Shown here: positions 1 through 4,615 of the stretch, piece by piece
Position numbering within the stretch: the stretch's first letter is position 1
Layout: every line of letters begins with the position of its first letter
Assembly: GCA_026987155.1 (NCBI GenBank)
Contig: JALSNG010000066.1
Location: 1 to 10,059 of the forward strand
Direction: 5' to 3'
Source: Thermococcus sp.
GTDB lineage: Archaea; Methanobacteriota_B; Thermococci; Thermococcales; Thermococcaceae
Length of the DNA stretch: 10,059 nt
Translations under genes and position numbers: made by a program
The notes under the pieces: model-generated
Told to the model about the DNA's origin: nothing
What the model saw: only the letters and a program-made list of their open reading frames with translations
Database searches by the model: none

Positions 1-170
1 TGGAGAACAAGTTCAACGTCAAAATGCGCAATGGAGCTCACGGCCAGGCGGTATATCAGGTAAACCACGTAGCCCATCGTTATAGTTCCTAGGGCCATGA
101 CCACGAGGTCAAATGTGAGACCGAGCCACTTCATGAGGATGCGCTCCACGACGGTAGGCTCCTTTTTCAT
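1..170 (-). CDS. PsiE-family membrane protein, partial (C-terminus outside window)
   Basis: Only the first 56 residues are in the window; the gene continues past the left edge. It starts with ATG at 170-168, preceded by a GGTGGTGGG purine-rich ribosome site. The visible part has a short charged N-terminus followed by a hydrophobic segment (about residues 19-43) containing the motif TFDLVVMALG. It matches the start of the neighbouring gene at 224-673 at 27 of 56 ungapped positions, so the two are tandem paralogues. The family call (PsiE, named for phosphate-starvation-inducible E of enterobacteria, function unknown) rests on the four-helix layout of the full-length paralogue and on this shared N-terminus. 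It is a cytoplasmic-membrane protein; no substrate or activity can be inferred. It has its own promoter in the 50-bp gap behind the upstream paralogue. Confidence 0.75.
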   Translation of the reverse strand, partial: MKKEPTVVERILMKWLGLTFDLVVMALGTITMGYVVYLIYRLAVSSIAHFDVELVL

Positions 171-199
171 CCCACCACCATCAGCCAAGAGTTAGGAGA

Positions 200-215
200 G
201 CCTAAAAAGTTTTCG
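200..215 (-). promoter_or_regulatory. BRE/TATA promoter of the first PsiE-family gene
   Basis: On the minus strand the sequence CGAAAACTTTTTAGGC reads as an A-rich BRE followed by a TATA-like T-run. It lies about 35 bp before the ATG, which puts the expected transcription start some 10 nt before the start codon, enough for the GGTGG ribosome site. It matches the promoter of the neighbouring paralogue at 13 of 16 positions. The T-run directly behind the upstream stop codon might also help terminate the upstream transcript. Confidence 0.5.
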
Positions 216-223
216 TTTTAACT

Positions 224-673
224 CTATCCGCCGGAATTATCTCCCCTATCCGCGAGGAACCTCTCGTGTTCGTCCTCCCTTTTTCTCTCCCTCGTGTATA
301 TCCACCCCATAACGGCAACCATCGCTGACATTCCGATAAGCATCTGCCATCCTAACTCCTTCAGGTCTATCGCCACTATCAGCTCCTTGACTATCACCAG
401 AACACCTATCTCAACGATGTTTTTCATGGGCACGTGGTGGTATATGATGTACATTGCGATTATCTCAAAAATTTCAAGAAAGATCAGGATCAGCACTATC
501 CCGTGGAGGGCATCCTCCGGACTAAAGCCGTGAAGTGATTGAAGTGCAAGGTCGATGATGAGTTTTATCACGTACAGCATTGTGAAGATTCCCAGCGCTA
601 TGACAACGAAGTCAAAGGTAACGCTCAGCCATCCAAGGGCCAGCTTTTCAAGAACTGTAGGATTTTCCCTCAT
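224..673 (-). CDS. PsiE-family four-helix membrane protein
   Basis: A 149-residue protein with four predicted membrane segments, at about residues 19-43, 56-78, 85-103 and 108-126, and a short, highly charged cytosolic tail (RERKREDEHERF). Size and helix layout fit the PsiE family (about 130-150 residues), which in enterobacteria is induced by phosphate starvation but has no defined biochemical role. The ATG at 673-671 follows AGGTAGGTGG, a good ribosome site. The charged residues inside helices 2 and 3 (the EIFEI stretch and the VKELI stretch) are unusual for a membrane span and could be functional. The gene lies in tandem with a second PsiE-like gene (1-170) and is divergent from the acetate-CoA ligase gene. 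The family call is good; the function is unknown. Confidence 0.8.
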   Translation of the reverse strand: MRENPTVLEKLALGWLSVTFDFVVIALGIFTMLYVIKLIIDLALQSLHGFSPEDALHGIVLILIFLEIFEIIAMYIIYHHVPMKNIVEIGVLVIVKELIVAIDLKELGWQMLIGMSAMVAVMGWIYTRERKREDEHERFLADRGDNSGG

Positions 674-705
674 GAAACCACCTACCTCTGAAGTTCATCC
701 CCATT

Positions 706-721
706 GTCTAAAAGGATTTCG
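706..721 (-). promoter_or_regulatory. BRE/TATA promoter of the second PsiE-family gene
   Basis: On the minus strand CGAAATCCTTTTAGAC has the same design as the promoter of the downstream paralogue (13 of 16 positions identical), and lies at nearly the same distance from its ATG (48 versus 45 bp from the first base). The expected transcription start is some 10 nt before the ATG. Confidence 0.5.
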
Positions 722-802
722 ACGTTTCAACCTTTGTTCTGAACAAACTGTGCTTAACCTTCAGTTCTTTTAACGTCCGTCGATTGACTTATCGTCGAAA
801 GG

Positions 803-820
803 AGAAGGGAAAAGTTATAA
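803..820 (+). promoter_or_regulatory. BRE/TATA promoter of the acetate-CoA ligase alpha gene
   Basis: The stretch AGAAGGGAAAAGTTATAA holds a purine-rich BRE and a good TATA element (TTATAA). About 25 bp downstream of the TATA centre is position 841-843. A start at 847 would leave almost no leader, while a start at 868 leaves about 25 nt containing GAGGTGAT, so the promoter supports the later start. The rest of the 674-867 gap holds the divergent PsiE promoter and an 8-bp inverted repeat (717-724 and 793-800) but no gene that I can see. Confidence 0.7.
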
Positions 821-867
821 CCGCTTTTACAGACGTAAAACCGTAAATGTCATCAGAGGTGATAAAA

Positions 868-2262
868 ATGGTCGACACCAACATAGAGGCTCTTTTTAGA
901 CCGAAGAGCGTTGCCGTTATCGGCGCCTCTGAAAAACCCGGCAAAATAGGATACGCCGTTATGAAGAACCTTGTAGAATACGGTTATGAGGGCAGGATAT
1001 ACCCCGTGAACATAAAGGGCGTTGAGATAGAGATAAACGGAAGGAAGTTCAAGTCCTACAAGAGCATCCTCGACGTTCCAGATGATGTTGACATGGCAGT
1101 GATAGTAGTTCCCGCCAAGTTCGTCCCGGGTGTCGTTGAAGACTGCGGAAAGAAGGGCGTTAAAGTTCTCCCCATCATAAGTTCTGGCTTCGGTGAGCTC
1201 GGTGAGGAAGGGAAGAAAGTAGAAGAGCAGCTCGTTGAAATTGCCCACAGATACGGTATGAGGATCCTCGGTCCAAACATCTTCGGCGTTGTTTACACCC
1301 CCGAGAAGCTCAACGCCACCTTCGGCCCCACCGACGTTATGCCCGGACCCCTTGCCCTGATAAGTCAGAGCGGAGCCCTCGGAATAGCCCTGATGGGCTG
1401 GACAATCGTTGAAAAAGTTGGCCTCTCAGCAGTAGTCAGTATAGGAAACAAGAGCGACATAGATGATGCCGATTTACTCGAGTTCTTCAAAGAGGACGAG
1501 AACACCAAAGCCATTCTCATCTACATGGAGGGGGTAAAGGACGGGAGGAAGTTCATGGAAACGGCAAAAGAGGTTAGCAAAGTGAAGCCGATAATCACGA
1601 TAAAAGCCGGAAGGAGTGAGCGCGGTGCCAAGGCAGCTGCCTCCCACACCGGTTCTTTGGCTGGAGCCGATAAAATATACGAGGCAGTTTTCAAGCAGAG
1701 CGGCGTTTTGAGGGCTCTCACAATTGGGGAGGCATTTGACTGGGCGAGAACGCTGAGCAACCTGCCAGAACCAGAGGGTGAAAACTTAGTTATACTCACG
1801 AACGGTGGCGGTATTGGAGTTATGGCCACCGATGCGGCAGAAGAAAGCGGTCTCCACCTCTACGACAACCTCGAAGAGCTGAAGGTATTCGCCAAGCACA
1901 TGCCGCCCTTTGGAAGCTACAAGAATCCCGTCGACCTAACGGGCATGGCCGGTGCTGAGTGGTATGAGGGAGCCATAAGAGACGCCCTCGCTCATCCAGA
2001 GATGCACAGCATAGCGGTTCTATACTGCCAAACAGCAGTGCTCGACCCAAGGGACTTGGCTGAGATAGTTATCCGCGAGTACAACGAGAGCGGAAGGAAG
2101 AAGCCCCTGGTTGTGGCCATTGTCGGGGGCATAGAAGCCAAAGAGGCTATAGACAGGCTCAATGAAGAGGGAATACCAGCGTACCCAGAACCAGAAAGGG
2201 CAATAAAATCCCTCGCGGCGCTCTACCGCTGGAGCAGATGGAAGGCCCAGCAGAGGGAGTGA
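868..2262 (+). CDS. acdA: Acetate-CoA ligase (ADP-forming), alpha subunit
   Basis: Alpha subunit of the NDP-forming acyl-CoA synthetase of Thermococcales, which converts acyl-CoA, ADP and phosphate into the free acid, ATP and CoA in the cytosol. This is the energy-conserving last step of sugar and peptide fermentation. It has 464 residues; the Pyrococcus alpha subunit has about 462. An N-terminal Rossmann CoA-binding domain is marked by VAVIGAS (about residue 16), followed by the ligase domain motif SQSGALG (166-172). The phosphorylated histidine is His260 in AAASHTGSLAG; the 3-residue offset from His257 of the Pyrococcus enzyme equals the longer N-terminus here. I chose ATG 868 because GAGGTGATA precedes it; an in-frame ATG at 847 has no ribosome site and lies too near the expected transcript start. 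No beta (ATP-grasp) subunit is adjacent, as is usual in this order. Which isoform (acetyl or aryl/branched acids) cannot be settled from this sequence alone. Confidence 0.93.
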   Translation: MVDTNIEALFRPKSVAVIGASEKPGKIGYAVMKNLVEYGYEGRIYPVNIKGVEIEINGRKFKSYKSILDVPDDVDMAVIVVPAKFVPGVVEDCGKKGVKVLPIISSGFGELGEEGKKVEEQLVEIAHRYGMRILGPNIFGVVYTPEKLNATFGPTDVMPGPLALISQSGALGIALMGWTIVEKVGLSAVVSIGNKSDIDDADLLEFFKEDENTKAILIYMEGVKDGRKFMETAKEVSKVKPIITIKAGRSERGAKAAASHTGSLAGADKIYEAVFKQSGVLRALTIGEAFDWARTLSNLPEPEGENLVILTNGGGIGVMATDAAEESGLHLYDNLEELKVFAKHMPPFGSYKNPVDLTGMAGAEWYEGAIRDALAHPEMHSIAVLYCQTAVLDPRDLAEIVIREYNESGRKKPLVVAIVGGIEAKEAIDRLNEEGIPAYPEPERAIKSLAALYRWSRWKAQQRE

Positions 2263-2279
2263 CTTTCTTTCTTTTCTTC
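2263..2279 (+). terminator. T-rich terminator after the acetate-CoA ligase gene
   Basis: Immediately after the TGA stop, the coding strand carries CTTTCTTTCTTTTCTT, the oligo-T pattern that ends transcription in Thermococcales without a hairpin. It lies in a 51-bp gap before the convergent unknown gene. Confidence 0.55.
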
Positions 2280-2313
2280 ACACATCAATTGAACGTTCTA
2301 ACTTTTCTTGAAC

Positions 2314-2880
2314 TTATCCCTCATCGCTATACACGAACTTCAGCTGTTTCGTCGCGTTGAGTATCTCGTCGGCAAGCTCAGGTGGTATTTCCCGTGGATC
2401 TCCAAACTTATAAAGTTCCATACTCATGTTTGAGACTTCCTTGAAAAGTTCTAGGTTTTCTTTAATGGTTGCCGTTTTGTTTATCTCCTCCATTGCAGGA
2501 ATAGTTAACAAGAAACCCTCCAGCTTTATGAAGGCCTCCCAAAGCTTGCGGTATTTCTCGTGGTCGCCTCCGGTGCAGTAATGAAGAAACATAAAGACGT
2601 TCCCAACGTGCCTCGCTCTCACGTAATAGCTGCCGGCATATTCGTCCAGAGTATCCTCAGAGGCGTTCTGCTCTAGAAGATATCCAAAGGCATTCCCCAT
2701 ATAGCCTAGCTCGAACAAATCCTCTGCCACAGTTAGGTAAACCATGCCCCAGCTCTGGTCATGAACTGCCTCTTGAATTTCCAGCTCCCTTTCGGTTTTC
2801 TGCCATGAGTACAAGGAGAACGTGGAAAAGACGAGGAGTGCCACCAAAGCTACAACACAAAGCCTCTTCAACGGCCACAC
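2314..2880 (-). CDS. Unknown protein with N-terminal membrane anchor or signal peptide
   Basis: I do not recognise this 188-residue protein. It begins with a basic residue pair and a long hydrophobic stretch (about residues 5-25, VVALVALLVF), a signal peptide or membrane anchor, with the rest probably outside the cell. No lipobox is visible. The remainder is predicted mostly helical and acidic, contains several N-x-S/T sites, which fits an extracytoplasmic location, and has a HYCTGGDHEKY segment with one Cys and two His. The longest start is GTG at 2880-2878, which has no ribosome site before it. A TTG at 2871-2869 is preceded by AGGTG with a 6-nt spacer and would give a 185-residue protein starting MKRLCVV, a cleaner signal sequence; it may be the true start. 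The gene faces the acetate-CoA ligase gene and is divergent from the four-helix protein at 2996. DNA here is AT-richer than in the CDC48 region. Confidence 0.7.
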   Translation of the reverse strand: MWPLKRLCVVALVALLVFSTFSLYSWQKTERELEIQEAVHDQSWGMVYLTVAEDLFELGYMGNAFGYLLEQNASEDTLDEYAGSYYVRARHVGNVFMFLHYCTGGDHEKYRKLWEAFIKLEGFLLTIPAMEEINKTATIKENLELFKEVSNMSMELYKFGDPREIPPELADEILNATKQLKFVYSDEG

Positions 2881-2995
2881 CTAACAACACTATAGCAGGG
2901 GATCTTATTAATGTTACTTGGATTATACTGAATTCACGTTCAAAATACCAAAAGGATTTAAGGAACTTCTCAAAATCTATAGATGCTGATGCCCC
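2881..2995. other. Divergent AT-rich intergenic region
   Basis: A 115-bp AT-rich gap between two divergent unknown genes. On the plus strand CCAAAAGGATTTAAGG (2948-2963) is a good BRE/TATA pair that places the transcript start near 2985. On the minus strand CATTAATAAG (about 2914-2905) is a possible but weak TATA element for the gene ending at 2314. I see no RNA gene or repeat. Confidence 0.5.
2948..2963 (+). promoter_or_regulatory. BRE/TATA promoter of the four-helix membrane protein gene
   Basis: CCAAAAGGATTTAAGG has an A-rich BRE and the TATA element ATTTAA (2956-2961). The expected start of transcription near 2985 is about 10 nt before the ATG at 2996 and about 46 nt before the alternative ATG at 3032. 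Confidence 0.55.
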
Positions 2996-3466
2996 ATGCA
3001 ATGGGAACGCGATCTGTACTCACATTTCAAAATGACCAAAAGGATAAGAACCGCCTTTATAATCCTCGGCCTACTGATCACTGGAATGGGAACTGCTCAG
3101 ACACTCTTGGATTTTGAAATGAGGTACTTGGAAACGTTTGGATCTTTTCCCGTTGAAACCGATCCTTTAGCACTCTTTTACTTGACACTCTCCTACCTCT
3201 TCTGGGGCATTTTCTTTCTACTTGCAGGATTCACCGTGGAAAGGTTGCTAAACTTCCAGAGTGCCAGGGCGTTTATCTGGGGTCTAATGCTCCTACCCTT
3301 AATTTACGGAGTTCTCAGATTCGCGCTCGCTGTACTTCTGAACTTGAACCCTTATGTGATTTACCCGGATCTTATTCAATATTTGCTCGTAATGGTGGTT
3401 CTCATTGTCACATACCTTCTGACCAGGTACGTCTTTAAGGAGAATGAAGATACCAGCTGTAAATAA
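2996..3466 (+). CDS. Unknown four-helix membrane protein
   Basis: I do not recognise this 156-residue protein. It shows four hydrophobic segments, at about residues 18-37, 61-81, 91-113 and 124-145, a basic stretch (TKRIR) before the first, and a charged, Cys-containing C-terminus. By the positive-inside rule both ends are probably cytosolic. Neither possible start has a good ribosome site: ATG 2996 (preceded by GATGCTGATGCCCC) and ATG 3032 (MTKRIRTAF, 144 residues, after TTTCAAA). Homologues of small membrane proteins often begin right before the basic residues, so 3032 is a serious alternative. It is followed after 17 nt by the phosphoesterase, so the two may be co-transcribed. A hand count over 3121-3180 gives 25 G+C in 60, against 40 in 60 at 5341-5400 in the CDC48 gene, so composition differs from its neighbours. 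Confidence 0.7.
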   Translation: MQWERDLYSHFKMTKRIRTAFIILGLLITGMGTAQTLLDFEMRYLETFGSFPVETDPLALFYLTLSYLFWGIFFLLAGFTVERLLNFQSARAFIWGLMLLPLIYGVLRFALAVLLNLNPYVIYPDLIQYLLVMVVLIVTYLLTRYVFKENEDTSCK

Positions 3467-3470
3467 CCAG

Positions 3471-3475
3471 GGAGG
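3471..3475 (+). promoter_or_regulatory. Ribosome binding site that decides the phosphoesterase start
   Basis: GGAGG stands 2 nt before an ATG at 3478 and 8 nt before an in-frame ATG at 3484. Only the second distance is normal, so translation probably begins at 3484. Confidence 0.6.
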
Positions 3476-3483
3476 CAATGGGC

Positions 3484-4191
3484 ATGCTCATCGCCCTCAT
3501 CTCCGACATCCACTCGAACCTTGAAGCTTTGAAGGCAGTCTGGCGAGAGGTAAAGAGCTCCGATGTAATCCTCTGCATGGGCGACCTCGTAGGTTATGGA
3601 GCGAGCCCAAACGAGGTCGTGGATTTCGTAAGGCAGAAGATGGGGAAAAGAAACTTCCTCTGTGTCAGGGGGAATCACGACAACGCTATTGCATTCGGCG
3701 CCGAGTGGGGCTTCAATCCCTACGCGAGGCAGGCAGTGAGGTGGCACCAGCGCGTTATGAGCGTGGAGAACCTTGAGTTCCTCAGAAGACTTCCCGTACG
3801 GCAGCTCTTTACGGACGATACCGGTAGGAGCTATCTCCTCATTCACGGCTCGCCGAGGGCACCGCTGGACGAGTACCTCTTTCCCTGGCTTTCAGAGAGC
3901 GTGTTCAAAGCTGTCCTGGGATACGTCAGACAAGACGACCTGCTCGTTGGGCACACCCACGTTCCGATGCTCAAGTGGACAGGCAGAAGGAGGGTAATAA
4001 ACCCCGGGTCAGTGGGTCAACCCCGCGATGGGGACTGGAGGGCCGCCTACGCAACACTCGAGACCGAAAAAGAGCCCCCAAACAACGTTGAGTTTCACAG
4101 GGTGGAATACAATGTAGAAAAAAGTGCCGAGAGGATAATTAAGGCAGGCCTTCCGAGGTTCCTGGCGGAGAGACTCTTTGAGGGTATTTAA
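3484..4191 (+). CDS. Metallophosphoesterase, YfcE/MJ0936-like
   Basis: A 235-residue calcineurin-like phosphoesterase, of the type that hydrolyses phosphomono- or diesters using two divalent metals. All metal-binding blocks are present in order: D8 and H10 in SDIHSN, GD in MGDLVGYG (D34), GNHD (63-66), H121 in IHGSPRAP, and GHTH (156-159), followed by the INPGSVGQPRDGD block (172-184) typical of the small single-domain branch (Metallophos_2, like MJ0936 and YfcE). Length is somewhat above the 165-185 residues of those enzymes; the extra lies in the loop after GNHD and in a C-terminal tail. There is no signal peptide, so it is cytosolic. The physiological substrate is unknown. An ATG 6 nt earlier (3478) is too close to the ribosome site. 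The TAA stop overlaps the stop of the convergent PRC-barrel gene through a shared TTAA. Confidence 0.9.
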   Translation: MLIALISDIHSNLEALKAVWREVKSSDVILCMGDLVGYGASPNEVVDFVRQKMGKRNFLCVRGNHDNAIAFGAEWGFNPYARQAVRWHQRVMSVENLEFLRRLPVRQLFTDDTGRSYLLIHGSPRAPLDEYLFPWLSESVFKAVLGYVRQDDLLVGHTHVPMLKWTGRRRVINPGSVGQPRDGDWRAAYATLETEKEPPNNVEFHRVEYNVEKSAERIIKAGLPRFLAERLFEGI

Positions 4192-4544
4192 AGCCCCCCG
4201 GTTCTCTGGGGCCTCTCCTGTCCTTCTCCCATGGTAGCCTCCTGCCCTTGTACCCTCTTCTTTATTATGGCAGGTTTCCTCAGCTTGGATTTGACAGCAA
4301 GCTTTGTCGAATCGATTATTATAACCTCCCCTATACTTTTGACGGAACTGACCGGTATGAGCAGTAAACCCTCGTGGTCAGTAACGAACTCGCTCGTGTC
4401 GAGGTCTTCATCGGGTTCGGCGACTATTACGAGAAGATCCCCCGTTTCCTCATCAAAGCTGAAATCATAAACCCACCCAAGTCTTACACCGGTGTCCGTA
4501 ATCAGCTCCACATCCCTAAGCTTGGATGCCATTATCCTGACCAT
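4188..4544 (-). CDS. PRC-barrel domain protein
   Basis: A 118-residue cytosolic protein. Residues about 5-80 form a PRC-barrel: ASKLRDVELITDTG, then a GWVYDFSFDEETGDLLVIVAEP strand pair interrupted by an acidic loop, then LLLIPVSSVKSIGEVIIID. The tail after that is basic and then Gly/Gln-rich, probably flexible. PRC-barrels are small protein-interaction modules, found in photosynthetic reaction centre subunit H, RimM and archaeal one-domain proteins; in haloarchaea such proteins (CdpB) bind the division protein SepF. Whether this one does is unknown. A GTG at 4553 is an in-frame upstream start, but it lies inside GGGGTGG, the ribosome site of ATG 4544, so I use 4544. It has its own promoter in the 62-71 bp gap after the CDC48 gene and overlaps the phosphoesterase stop by 4 nt. 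Confidence 0.82.
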   Translation of the reverse strand: MVRIMASKLRDVELITDTGVRLGWVYDFSFDEETGDLLVIVAEPDEDLDTSEFVTDHEGLLLIPVSSVKSIGEVIIIDSTKLAVKSKLRKPAIIKKRVQGQEATMGEGQERPQRTGGL

Positions 4545-4589
4545 CTTCTCCACCCCTCAGTTCAATCGTGTAATCCATTGGTCGGTAAC

Positions 4590-4605
4590 GTATAAAACTT
4601 TTTCC
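4590..4605 (-). promoter_or_regulatory. BRE/TATA promoter of the PRC-barrel gene
   Basis: On the minus strand GGAAAAAGTTTTATAC combines an ideal BRE and a TATA element (4597-4591). The expected transcription start is near 4568, leaving a leader of about 24 nt with the GGGGTGG ribosome site. It begins 11 bp after the CDC48 stop, so the PRC-barrel gene need not depend on the CDC48 operon. Confidence 0.75.
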
Positions 4606-4609
4606 AATG

Positions 4610-4614
4610 AAAAA
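4610..4614 (-). terminator. Short oligo-T terminator after CDC48
   Basis: Right after the CDC48 TGA stop the minus strand reads C followed by five T. This is a minimal archaeal oligo-T signal; it may leave some readthrough into the PRC-barrel gene. Confidence 0.4.
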
Positions 4615-4615
4615 G

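Noticed and set aside
549..570. A GATGATGAG box resembling the C box of archaeal C/D guide RNAs
   Set aside because: No D box (CTGA) or second C'/D' pair follows at a fitting distance, and the site is inside the PsiE-family coding region.
847..867. An earlier in-frame ATG for the acetate-CoA ligase alpha subunit
   Set aside because: It has no ribosome site, would leave a leader of only about 5 nt after the promoter, and adds residues that spoil the agreement with the active-site numbering of the Pyrococcus enzyme.
2287..2313. GAACGTTC palindrome in the gap after the acetate-CoA ligase gene
   Set aside because: An 8-bp palindrome between two convergent genes, with no promoter nearby and no T-run behind it, is too weak to call as an operator or terminator.
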